Assembly: GCF_003143515.1 (NCBI RefSeq)
Contig: NZ_CP029343.1
Coordinates: 4,340,001 to 4,404,000, forward strand
Direction of reading: 5' to 3'
DNA: 64,000 bases
DNA from: Massilia oculi
GTDB taxonomy: Bacteria; Pseudomonadota; Gammaproteobacteria; Burkholderiales; Burkholderiaceae_D
The notes beneath the pieces are model-generated. The model did no database searches and was not told the origin of the DNA. It saw only the letters and a list, made by a program, of their open reading frames with translations. Shown here one piece after another: positions 48,734 to 57,492 of the stretch (within the stretch, counting starts at the first letter, position 1; each line of letters starts with the position of its first letter). Made by a program: the position numbers and the translations under genes.

Positions 48734-49711
48734 TCAGTCGACGGTCGCGCCGCTGTCCTTCACGATCTTCGACCATTTCGCGCTTTCGGCCTGCACGAAC
48801 TTGGCGAAGTTCTCCGGCGTATCGCCCACGTACTCGGTGCCGGTGTCGGCCAGCACGCGCTGGAAGTCTGGCTGCTTCATGACTTTCTGCGATTCGGCGT
48901 TGATCTTGTCGACGATGGCTTTCGGGGTCTTGGCCGGCACGAACATGCCGTACCAGGCGTAGGACTCGATATTCAGGCCCGCTTCTGCGAAGGTCGGCAC
49001 GTCCGGCAGCAGTGGCGAGCGCTTGTTGCCCGAGACGGCGATCGGCTTCACCTTGCCGCTCTTGATGTGCGGCATGATCGCGATGGTCGAGTCGAACATG
49101 ATCGGGATGTGGCCGCCTAGCAGGTCGGAAATCGCCGGCGCCGAACCCTTGTACGGCACGTGCACCATGTCGAGCTTGGTCACGCCGCGGAACAGTTCAC
49201 CGGTCAGGTGCTGCGGGGTGCCGTTGCCGGCCGACGCGTACGATAACTGGCCTTTCTTCGACTGGATGTGGGCCAGCAGTTCCTTGACGTTCTTGGCCGG
49301 CACTGATGGGTGGGCGACCAGCACCAGCGGCGCGCGCAGCAGGTTGGTGACAGGAATCAGGTCCTTGGCCGGATCGAAGGCCATCTTCTTGTACAGGCTC
49401 GGGTTGATCACGATCGGCGCGCTCGACGTGATCAGGAGGGTCTGGCCGTCCGGCTTCGAGCGGGTCACGGCCGCGGAGCCGATATTGCCGCCGCCGCCGC
49501 CGCGGTTATCGATCACGAACGATTGTTTCAGGCCTTCGGTGAGGCCTTTCGCCAGCGGACGCGCCGCGATGTCGGACGGGCCGCCGGCCGGCCATGGCAC
49601 GACCACGGTCACGGTGCCGGTCGGCCAGTTCTGGGCGAAGGCGCTGGCGGAGAGGACGGTTGCTGCCAGGGCGAAGACGAGGGATTTTCCTTTGGACGGG
49701 AAGACTCGCAT
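48734..49711 (-). CDS. Bug-family tripartite tricarboxylate-type solute-binding receptor
   Basis: A 325-aa periplasmic binding protein: signal peptide to ASAFAQ at residue 27, then the family start NWPTGTVTVVVPWPAGGPSDI and the YVGDTPENFAKFVQAE end. These proteins bind carboxylates for TctAB transporters; betaproteobacteria carry many without linked transporter genes, and none lies here. The 156-base upstream region leads to a divergent exported protein. Confidence 0.92.
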   Translation of the reverse strand: MRVFPSKGKSLVFALAATVLSASAFAQNWPTGTVTVVVPWPAGGPSDIAARPLAKGLTEGLKQSFVIDNRGGGGGNIGSAAVTRSKPDGQTLLITSSAPIVINPSLYKKMAFDPAKDLIPVTNLLRAPLVLVAHPSVPAKNVKELLAHIQSKKGQLSYASAGNGTPQHLTGELFRGVTKLDMVHVPYKGSAPAISDLLGGHIPIMFDSTIAIMPHIKSGKVKPIAVSGNKRSPLLPDVPTFAEAGLNIESYAWYGMFVPAKTPKAIVDKINAESQKVMKQPDFQRVLADTGTEYVGDTPENFAKFVQAESAKWSKIVKDSGATVD

Positions 49712-49867
49712 GGTTTTGTCACCTATATAGTTGAATTATTTCGCGATTATTCGATAACCTGCTGAAACGATTTTACACGAATGCCTATGCCGATTGCGTA
49801 CGTAGTAGTACGTGCGCCTTTCGTTGTCCTGTAAACTGTTGCGTGTACTTACGATCCAAGGCTGGAA

Positions 49868-50431
49868 ATGAAATATACAGGCTTTTTCCTGGCCGTCACC
49901 ATCCTCGCCGGCGCAGCCATTGCCGCTACCCCGGCCTCGCCGGCAGTGCAGTCGATGGAGCGTCTTGCTGGCGTGTACAAGCACCGTTTCATGAGCGCAT
50001 TCATCGTGCCCGGCAAGGATGAAACAGAGTCCTACCAGGCCGAAGACATCGTCGAGATCGTCCCTTACGACAGCGATCATGTCTACGTGCGCGTGCACCT
50101 CGATTTCTTTAATGGCCACACCTGCGGCATCTACGGCATGGCGCGCTTCGAGGATGGCATGTTCGTGTATCGCGATCCAGAGCCGCCGACCGCCGGCGAT
50201 GCGCCGTGCGTGCTCAAGATCGGAGAGAAGAACGGCAAGCTGACATTGACCGATCGGGTGCCTTTCGATGCCGGGCGTACTTGCGAGGCCTATTGCGGTG
50301 CGCGCGGCAGCCTCAATTACGACATCGGCATGGACAAGCGGCGGCCAATCCGTCACCTGGAGCGCCTGAAGGGATCCCGGCAGTACAAGGACGCGCGCGA
50401 TGCCTTGCTTCAGTCGACGCCCGCATCCTGA
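49868..50431 (+). CDS. exported protein of unknown function (187 aa)
   Basis: The signal peptide MKYTGFFLAVTILAGAAIAA is followed by a mature domain with two pairs of cysteines (GHTCGIYGMA; APCVLKIG; TCEAYCGARGSLNYD). This suggests a disulfide-rich periplasmic protein. The DxC-x-x-YCGARGS region faintly recalls lysozyme-inhibitor-like families, but I cannot assign it. It faces the Bug receptor gene divergently and ends 7 bases before the convergent DUF4230 gene. Confidence 0.65.
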   Translation: MKYTGFFLAVTILAGAAIAATPASPAVQSMERLAGVYKHRFMSAFIVPGKDETESYQAEDIVEIVPYDSDHVYVRVHLDFFNGHTCGIYGMARFEDGMFVYRDPEPPTAGDAPCVLKIGEKNGKLTLTDRVPFDAGRTCEAYCGARGSLNYDIGMDKRRPIRHLERLKGSRQYKDARDALLQSTPAS

Positions 50432-50438
50432 TCGCCGT

Positions 50439-51080
50439 TCAGGGCCTTGCAGAAGACAGCGGTTCCCAGATGACAGTCGGCATCCAGCCGGTGGCGGCGA
50501 GGGTGGCCTGCATGACGGTGGCCGCGTTTTCCTTGGCGGTATTGAGCACGGCAGGCTGGCTGCAGGCCGCCTGCACCGCCTTCTGCGCCGTGCCCAGCGC
50601 ATTGTTCATCGCCGTGGTGCGGGTCTGGGCCGAAGGGATGAAGGCTTGCAGCCCCTGCTCGGTGACCGCATAGAAGTAAGAGCCGCCCCGGTTGCGCGCA
50701 TCGTGGCTGATGCGCGCCTGCAGCGGCGTCGGCGGCGGCAGCACGATGCTGAGGGTGCGCGCGCGCTCGTCGATGTCTTCGTAGCGCGCCTGGCGCAGGT
50801 CGGTTGCGATCGTGCAATCGCCGCGCGCGACGAGCAGCACGCGGGTGCTGCCCAGCCTTACTTCCCATTGCGACCAGGGGATGTCGACCGCATTCGGCTG
50901 CGTGAACTCGATGACGTCCGAGTAATTCATCTTGAGCGAGACCAGGTGGCCCATCTTTTCCAGGGAGACCAGCGGCGGCGGAAGCACGTCCTGCTCGGGC
51001 GGCTTCTTGACGAAGGCGAAGATGATGGCGGCGGCCGTGATGGCGACGAGCAGGAGCGGCAGGCGTTGCGGAGATTTCAT
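50439..51080 (-). CDS. DUF4230-type membrane-anchored protein
   Basis: A 213-aa protein with one N-terminal membrane helix (LPLLLVAITAAAIIFAFV). The periplasmic part has RYEDIDERARTLSIVLPPPT and ISHDARNRGGSYFYAVTE, as I recall from DUF4230 proteins. ATG 51080 (MKSPQRLPLL) is the first start that begins the anchor; the open frame extends to 51197. The function of the family is not established. Confidence 0.65.
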   Translation of the reverse strand: MKSPQRLPLLLVAITAAAIIFAFVKKPPEQDVLPPPLVSLEKMGHLVSLKMNYSDVIEFTQPNAVDIPWSQWEVRLGSTRVLLVARGDCTIATDLRQARYEDIDERARTLSIVLPPPTPLQARISHDARNRGGSYFYAVTEQGLQAFIPSAQTRTTAMNNALGTAQKAVQAACSQPAVLNTAKENAATVMQATLAATGWMPTVIWEPLSSARP

Positions 51081-51195
51081 GGACGACAGGATGGATGCGT
51101 TGAAACCCGGCCAGTCTACTGGATGATGGCGATGGCTGCCGCATGCCTGGGGGCGGCCGGCCACCTCATGCATAATGAGCGCCAAAGGAGACGCC

Positions 51196-51861
51196 ATGAC
51201 TGATCACACCGACGCAGCAATCCTCGCATCCTGGTCGCGCAATGCGACGCCCTGGACCAGCGCCGTGCGCAGCGGAGAGATCGAGAGCCGCACCCTGGTG
51301 ACCAATGCCGCCATCGTCGAGGCGGTGCGCGCGCGTGCGCCGCGCAGCGGCGTCGATCTCGGCTGCGGCGAAGGCTGGCTGGTGCGCGCGCTGCCCGAGG
51401 TGGAAATGGTCGGCGTGGATGCGATCGCCGGTCTCGTCGAGCAGGCGCGTGCCGCCGGCGGCGGCGACTTCCGCGTGCTTTCGTATGAACAGATCGCGGC
51501 CGGCGAGCTGGCGCTGGCGGCCGACATCGCCGTCGCCAACTTCTCGCTGATCGGACATGAAGCGGTCGAGGGCCTGTTCGCTGCCGCGCCGACTTACCTG
51601 CGGGCCGGTGGAACACTGATCGTGCAGACCGTCCACCCCTTGATGGCCTGCGGCGACGCGCCCTATGCCGACGGCTGGCGCGCGGGCCGCTGGGCTGGCT
51701 TCAGCGACGACTTCCAGGACGCGCCGCCCTGGTACTTCCGCACGATCTCGGGCTGGATCGCGCTGTTCGAGCGGCACGGCCTGCGCGTGGTCGAGATGCG
51801 CGAGCCGCTGCATCCGCGCACAGGCAAGCCGGTGTCGCTGATCCTGGCCGGCGTCAGCTGA
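51196..51861 (+). CDS. class I SAM-dependent methyltransferase
   Basis: A 221-aa methyltransferase. Motif I is SGVDLGCGEGWLVRALPE, followed by VGVDAIAGLVEQAR and a motif IV region ADIAVANFSLIGHEA. The later GTLIVQTVHPLMACGD is typical of UbiE-like small-molecule enzymes. ATG 51196 follows AAAGGAG by 5 bases. The end overlaps the convergent ATPase gene by 8 bases. The substrate cannot be inferred. Confidence 0.88.
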   Translation: MTDHTDAAILASWSRNATPWTSAVRSGEIESRTLVTNAAIVEAVRARAPRSGVDLGCGEGWLVRALPEVEMVGVDAIAGLVEQARAAGGGDFRVLSYEQIAAGELALAADIAVANFSLIGHEAVEGLFAAAPTYLRAGGTLIVQTVHPLMACGDAPYADGWRAGRWAGFSDDFQDAPPWYFRTISGWIALFERHGLRVVEMREPLHPRTGKPVSLILAGVS

Positions 51862-54574
51862 TTTCCGCGAACACCCTCCAGCGCCGTAGCAGCAGCTTCT
51901 CGACCTCCAGCACCACCATGAACATCAGCCCGATGCCGAGGATCGCCACGCCATCGACCAGCGCCACGGCGCGGGTATCGAACAGCGCCTGCATCCACGG
52001 CAGGTAGGTGAACGCGAGCTGCGCCACCACCACGACGGCGATCGCCCACAGCACCGCCGGCGTGCCGCGCGCGCCGCGCCAGGTGAACGAGCGCATGTGC
52101 AGGTAGCGCACGTTGAACAGGTAGAAGATCTCCAGCACGCACAGCGTATTGACGACCATCGTGCGCGCCGCCTCCGTACCCAGGCCGCGGCGTTCGGCCC
52201 AGGCCATCACGGCGAACACGCCGGCGGTGAACAGCACCGACACGAAAGCCACCCGCCACAGCATGAAGGGCGACAGCAGCGGCGCCTGCGGGTCGCGCGG
52301 GCGGCGCGCCATGACGCCCGGTTCGGCCGGCTCGAAGGCCAGCACCAGGCCGAGCGTGATGGTCAGGATCATGTTGATCCACAGGATCTGCGGTGGCGTC
52401 ATCGGCAGGGTCAGGCCCAGCACCAGCGCCGCGACGATGGCCAGCACCTCGCCGCCGTTGGTGGGCAGGGTCCAGGCGATGACCTTGCGGATGTTGTCGT
52501 AGACGGTGCGGCCCTCGCTCACGGCCGCCACGATGGAGGCGAAGTTGTCGTCGGCCAGCACGATCTGCGCCGCTTCCTTGGCCGCCTCGGTGCCCTTGTT
52601 GCCCATGGCGATGCCGACATTGGCCTGCTTGAGCGACGGGGCGTCGTTGACGCCGTCGCCCGTCATCGCCACCACCTCGCCCTCGGCCTGCAGCGCGCGC
52701 ACCACGCGCAGCTTGTGGCCGGGATTGGTGCGGGCGAAGACGTGGGTGCGGTGCGCCAGTACCCGCAGCTCGGCGTCGGACACGCCATCGACGTCCTGGC
52801 CGGTGACTACCACCGGCTGTTCGGCGAGGCCAAGTTGCGCGGCGATGGCGGCGGCGGTCGCGCCATGGTCGCCGGTGATCATCTTGACCGCGATGCCGGC
52901 GCTGCGGCAATCGTCGATCGCGGCCAGCGCCTCGGGGCGCGGCGGGTCGATGAAGCCCACCAGGCCAAGGAACACGAGTTCGTCCACGGCGTCGAAGTCC
53001 ATCTGCGGCGGCGCATGTGTGAAGCGGCGCAGGGCGAAGCCCAGCACACGCTCGCCGCTGGAGGCCGCCGCGGCGATCTGGCCCTCCCACCAGGCGGCGT
53101 CCAGCGGCATCCGTGCGCCGGCCGCATCGAGCTGGCTGCCGCTCATGGCCAGCACGCGCTCCGGCGCGCCCTTGACGAACAGCTCGGCGCCGCCGTCGGC
53201 CAGCCCGTGCAGGGTGGCCATGAAGCGGTGCTGGGCGTCGAACGGGATCTCGTCGGCGCGCGGATGGCCGGCGCGCAAGGCGTGCGGCTCCAGTCCGGCC
53301 TTCATCGCCAGCGCCACCAGCGCGCCCTCCATCGGATCGCCATCGACCCGCCAGCCGCCCGCATGCTGGTGCAGGCGGGCGTCGTTGCACAGCAGGCCGG
53401 CTTCGACGAGGTGGCGCGCGTTGGCCGGCAGGCCGGCGCCGCCGTCGGGCAGTTCGAATGTGCCCAGCGGCGCATAGCCGGCGCCGCTCACGCCGATGCT
53501 GGCGGTTTCCGTCACCACGCGGCAGGCCGTCATCTCGTTGCGGGTCAGGGTGCCGGTCTTGTCGGAGCAGATCACGGTCGTCGCGCCGAGTGTTTCCACC
53601 GCCGGCAGGCGGCGCACGATGGCGTGGCGCGCGGCCATGCGCTGCACGCCGATGGCGAGGGTGATGGTGATTACCGCCGGCAATCCTTCCGGCACCAGCG
53701 CCACCGCGATCGCCACCACCATCATCAGCGCCTCGACCCAGTCCATTCCTTTCAGGCCGACCGCATAGGCGAACAGCAGCGCGGCGACGGCGATCGACAG
53801 CACCGTGAAACGCCGCCCGAAGCCGTTGATCTGGCGCAGCAGGGGCGTGGTGAGCGGCTCGACCTTGCCGAGCATCGTGCTGATGCGGCCGATCTCGGTA
53901 TGGCTGCCGGTGCCGACCACCAGGCCGAGGCCCTGGCCGGCGGCGACCAGGGTGCCGGAATACGCCATGCCTTCGCGGTCGCCCAGCGCCTCGCCGGCAT
54001 CGACGGCGCGGTCGGTCTTGACGCTGGCCACCGATTCGCCGGTGAGGATCGCTTCGTCGATCAGCAGGGCGCGGGCGCGCAGCAGCCGCAGGTCGGCCGG
54101 GACGCGGTCGCCGGCCTCCAGCAGCACCACGTCGCCCGGCGCCAGCGTGGCCACCGGGACGGTCGCATGCGCGCCGGCGCGCACCACGCGCGCAGTGGGC
54201 GCCAGCATGGCCTGAAGGGTGCCGAGAGCCTGCTCCGCCTTGCCTTCCTGGACGAAGCCGACGATGGCGTTCACGGTGACCACGCCGACGATCACGGCGG
54301 CGTCGACCCAGTGCCCGAGCACGGCGGCCAGCGCGGCGGCGGCGAGCAGGAACAGGATCAGCGCGTTATTGAATTGCAGCAGGAAGCGCAGGAGGGCGGG
54401 CGTGCGCGGTGGAGAGGGCAGGGTATTGGGGCCGTACCGCATCAGGCGGCGCGCAGCTTCGGCCGGGTCGAGCCCGTCGGGTGTGGAGGCCAGCTGGCGC
54501 AGGACGGCGTCGGCCGGCATCGCATGCCAGTCTTCGGCCGGCGCGGAAGGTGGCGGGGGCGAGGTCATGGACAT
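51854..54574 (-). CDS. P-type (type II, Ca2+-like) cation-transporting ATPase
   Basis: A 906-aa ATPase. It has an N-terminal cation-ATPase domain (GPNTLPSPPRTPALLRFLLQ), actuator ILTGESVASVKTD, ion-binding helix PEGLPAVITITLAIGVQRMA, phosphorylation site VICSDKTGTLTRNEMTA, nucleotide site MKTG-like VKMITGDHGATAAAIAAQLG and hinge MTGDGVNDAPSLKQANVGIAMG, followed by the C-terminal helices. The motifs match type IIA/PMA-like pumps such as SERCA-type or Pma1/PacL relatives; ion specificity (Ca2+, Mn2+ or other) is not readable. ATG 54574 is uncertain; 54568 is the alternative. Confidence 0.9.
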   Translation of the reverse strand: MSMTSPPPPSAPAEDWHAMPADAVLRQLASTPDGLDPAEAARRLMRYGPNTLPSPPRTPALLRFLLQFNNALILFLLAAAALAAVLGHWVDAAVIVGVVTVNAIVGFVQEGKAEQALGTLQAMLAPTARVVRAGAHATVPVATLAPGDVVLLEAGDRVPADLRLLRARALLIDEAILTGESVASVKTDRAVDAGEALGDREGMAYSGTLVAAGQGLGLVVGTGSHTEIGRISTMLGKVEPLTTPLLRQINGFGRRFTVLSIAVAALLFAYAVGLKGMDWVEALMMVVAIAVALVPEGLPAVITITLAIGVQRMAARHAIVRRLPAVETLGATTVICSDKTGTLTRNEMTACRVVTETASIGVSGAGYAPLGTFELPDGGAGLPANARHLVEAGLLCNDARLHQHAGGWRVDGDPMEGALVALAMKAGLEPHALRAGHPRADEIPFDAQHRFMATLHGLADGGAELFVKGAPERVLAMSGSQLDAAGARMPLDAAWWEGQIAAAASSGERVLGFALRRFTHAPPQMDFDAVDELVFLGLVGFIDPPRPEALAAIDDCRSAGIAVKMITGDHGATAAAIAAQLGLAEQPVVVTGQDVDGVSDAELRVLAHRTHVFARTNPGHKLRVVRALQAEGEVVAMTGDGVNDAPSLKQANVGIAMGNKGTEAAKEAAQIVLADDNFASIVAAVSEGRTVYDNIRKVIAWTLPTNGGEVLAIVAALVLGLTLPMTPPQILWINMILTITLGLVLAFEPAEPGVMARRPRDPQAPLLSPFMLWRVAFVSVLFTAGVFAVMAWAERRGLGTEAARTMVVNTLCVLEIFYLFNVRYLHMRSFTWRGARGTPAVLWAIAVVVVAQLAFTYLPWMQALFDTRAVALVDGVAILGIGLMFMVVLEVEKLLLRRWRVFAEIS

Positions 54575-54672
54575 GCAAGGAAGCAACTCCGTGATTACCC
54601 GATGACCCAAACTTAGCATAGTAAGTTTTGCTCTTCAAGGTATCCCGACCTCGACGCTTGGGTATGGCGGCG

Positions 54673-57492
54673 TCAGCGCAGCAGCTTCAGCCCTGGCGGC
54701 AGTGCATCGCCCAGCAGGCGCGTCTCGACGGCCTGGTCCAGCTCCACCACCTCGCGCACCATCGCCGTCCACATCGGCGGCGCGCCGCTGGCGGCCAGGC
54801 GGCGCAGCACGTCCTCCCGCACCGCTTCGCCGATGTCGCGCGAGCGGTCGCCCGTCATGCGCGCGATGTGGGCGGCGGCGAAGCCGGCCGGCTCCACCTT
54901 GCGCCAGTCCAGTTGCAGCAGTTTTACCAGCCAGCTTTCTGCGACGTCGGGTGGCGCAACCTCGTGGGCGCTCGACTGGAACGACTGGCGCGCGCCGACC
55001 CGGCCCAGGGCCCACAGGTATCGCCCATAGCGCGCGCTGGCGCGGGCGTCGAGCTTGCCGCCGGACGGGATGTCATCGATCTGGCCCAGCAGCCACTCAC
55101 CGATTTCCGCCTTGTAGGCCGACGGGATGCGTTCGAGCGAGGCGCCGACGCGCAGCATGTCTTCTTCGCTGCCGTCGACCAGGGTGACCGGTCGCCGTCC
55201 GCGTTCGGATTCATCGGCCTGCAGGTTGAAGGCGAAATCGTCCAGCACGCGCAGCTGGGATTCGGTCGACAGGCCGCCCGCCACCCGGCGCCACAGCGTC
55301 CACCATTCGGCGCGCGTCTGACTATCCTTGTGGTGCTGGACGCCGCCGTCGAACATCGCCCACAACTGCTCCATGCGCCATTCGTCGAGAGGATGGCCGA
55401 AGCCGGGACGCAGGCTGTAGCCGGCGAGATTCAGCCAGGCGCGCTCGTGCTCGACGGAGCGGCGTCGGCCCTTTGCGCGCGCCAGCAGTGCGTCGAACAG
55501 GCGCCGCAGCAGGGGCGTGGTCCAGCGTTCGCGCGCCCCTAACAGGTGTTCCAGGCCGGCGCGCAGCTGTTTCACTTCTTTCGGGTCGACCTGCTTCGAG
55601 CGGGCGCCGAACACGCGCTCGATCTTGTCGATCGCCGCATCCAGTTCCAGGGGCAGCGCTTCTTCCTGCGTGTCGCCGTCGCCGTCTTCATTGCCGCGCA
55701 GCTGGAAGGCGAGCTGCCAGCGCTGGCCGCCATCCTCGGCCACGCAATGCACGTCGAGCGTGCCGACTTCGCTCAGCGTCGTCACCAGCCGCACCGGGAT
55801 CTCGGTGGGCGCGCCGCGCGCTGCGCGCAGCACGGTGGCGATCGCCGGCAGGCGCACCACCTCGGATGGATCGAGATCGACCAGGTCGCCCGGCTGCGGC
55901 GGCGCGCCGCCGTCGGCGATGGTCGAGACCAGGTGGAAGCGCACCGGACGGCCCACGCGCAGCGCGAAGCTGCGGTCCGCCAGCGCCACCTCGAGCGCGG
56001 CCTGTGTGCCGCGCGGAAGCAGGCAGACGGTGCGCAGGTTATCTTTTTGTGACTCGCCATCGAGCAGCAGGTAATAGCTGCGCGCGGCGCCGCTTTCGAT
56101 GGCCGGGGCCAGGCCCTGGCGCGCCAGCGTATAGGCCACGGCGCCGCGGGCGACGGCGATGTCGGGGTTCTCGTTGTGCAGCACGCGCACCGGAGCGGCG
56201 CGCCACGCCGTCAAGGTATCGACCAGCCGCTGCGCCAGCGCCGCGCCCCTGAACACGCCGCCGTTGAGCAGCACCGTGTCGGGCACCGGCAACGCGCCAT
56301 CGTCAGGCAGGCCAAGCGCCTCGCGCGCGGCGGCCGCATGCTGGCGCAGGAAGAGCGCCAGGTGGCGCGTGATGGCCGGGTCGCTCGCATACGGCAGGCC
56401 GAATTCGACGATGCCGGCGCGCGCGCGTTTCGCGTCTTCCTGCGCCGCATTGAGCGGGAAGAAGCCATCGAGCACGATGCGCTCGATGTCGTCGCGCCGC
56501 AGGTCGGCCTTGCGGCTGGCGCCGATCAGGCGGCTGCCGGCGCCGAGCAGGGTGACGGTGACGCCATCAGGCGCATCGTCGGCCAGCAGCTGTTCCTTCG
56601 CGGCGCGGCAGCGTTCGGTGAGCTGGGCCAGGCGCGCGCTCGACAGGCGGGTGCGCGTGGCGTCTTCGCCGGCCTGTTCGGCCATGCGTGACTCGACCAG
56701 GTGGGCCAGCGCCAGGTCCATATTGTCGCCGCCCAGGATCAGGTGGTTGCCCACGCCGATGCGGGTGAGCGACGGCTCTCCATCCCTGGTTTCGACCTTG
56801 ACCAGGCTGAAGTCGGTGGTGCCGCCGCCCACGTCGGCCACCAGCACCAGGCGCGCATCGGAAAGCTGCGCACCGAGGTCGGTGCGATGCCGGTACAGCC
56901 AGTCGTACAGCGCGGCCTGCGGTTCTTCCAGCAGCCGCACGTCCGGCAGGCCGGCCTGCTTCGCCGCCTCCAGCGTCAGCGCACGCGCGCCTTCGTCGAA
57001 CGAGGCGGGCACCGTGAGCACGATCTGCTGGCGTTCCAGCGGTTGCTTGGGGAAGCGCGTGTTCCATGCGGCGCGCAGGTGGGCCAGGTAGCTGGCGCTG
57101 GCAGCCACCGGCGATACCTTGGGCACGTCGGCATCAAGGCTCCACGGCAGGATGGGCGCCATGCGGTCGACGCCGGGATGCGACAGCCAGCTCTTGGCGC
57201 TGGCCACCAGGCGCCCCGGCGTGGCCGCGCCGAGCGCGCGCGCCAGGCGCCCGAGCGCGACCTGTTCGACGCCGGCGACATCGGGAATGTTCCAGGGGAG
57301 TTGCAGTTCGCCGGGCGCGAGTTCGTCCGCGCCCGGGTGGTAGCGCATCGACGGCAGCAGCGGCGCGCCGGCGACTTCGCCGGGCGCCACCAGCTGGTCG
57401 ATCGAGAACAGTTCGATCGCGCCCTTGCCGTCACGGGCAAAGGCCAGCACCGTATTTGTGGTGCCGAGGTCGATGCCTACCAGGTACGTCAC
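54673..57492 (-). CDS. large Hsp70-family protein with long C-terminal extension
   Basis: A 939-aa DnaK-like ATPase. Phosphate 1 is GIDLGTTNTVLAFARDG, phosphate 2 is LVADVGGGTTDFSLVKV, and the adenosine motif is VLLNGGVFRGAALAQRL. A linker around residue 570 leads to an extension of roughly 350 residues with no canonical DnaK lid (ERAWLNLAGYSLRPGFGHPL, EWWTLWRRVAGGLSTESQLR); DnaK itself is about 640 aa. It is the third gene of a DUF2760-Hsp70-Hsp70 operon and overlaps the second by 4 bases. Confidence 0.9.
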   Translation of the reverse strand: MTYLVGIDLGTTNTVLAFARDGKGAIELFSIDQLVAPGEVAGAPLLPSMRYHPGADELAPGELQLPWNIPDVAGVEQVALGRLARALGAATPGRLVASAKSWLSHPGVDRMAPILPWSLDADVPKVSPVAASASYLAHLRAAWNTRFPKQPLERQQIVLTVPASFDEGARALTLEAAKQAGLPDVRLLEEPQAALYDWLYRHRTDLGAQLSDARLVLVADVGGGTTDFSLVKVETRDGEPSLTRIGVGNHLILGGDNMDLALAHLVESRMAEQAGEDATRTRLSSARLAQLTERCRAAKEQLLADDAPDGVTVTLLGAGSRLIGASRKADLRRDDIERIVLDGFFPLNAAQEDAKRARAGIVEFGLPYASDPAITRHLALFLRQHAAAAREALGLPDDGALPVPDTVLLNGGVFRGAALAQRLVDTLTAWRAAPVRVLHNENPDIAVARGAVAYTLARQGLAPAIESGAARSYYLLLDGESQKDNLRTVCLLPRGTQAALEVALADRSFALRVGRPVRFHLVSTIADGGAPPQPGDLVDLDPSEVVRLPAIATVLRAARGAPTEIPVRLVTTLSEVGTLDVHCVAEDGGQRWQLAFQLRGNEDGDGDTQEEALPLELDAAIDKIERVFGARSKQVDPKEVKQLRAGLEHLLGARERWTTPLLRRLFDALLARAKGRRRSVEHERAWLNLAGYSLRPGFGHPLDEWRMEQLWAMFDGGVQHHKDSQTRAEWWTLWRRVAGGLSTESQLRVLDDFAFNLQADESERGRRPVTLVDGSEEDMLRVGASLERIPSAYKAEIGEWLLGQIDDIPSGGKLDARASARYGRYLWALGRVGARQSFQSSAHEVAPPDVAESWLVKLLQLDWRKVEPAGFAAAHIARMTGDRSRDIGEAVREDVLRRLAASGAPPMWTAMVREVVELDQAVETRLLGDALPPGLKLLR

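Noticed and set aside
52097..54616. Open frame of 839 codons opposite the P-type ATPase
   Set aside because: The ATPase on the other strand has every catalytic motif; this frame is compositional.
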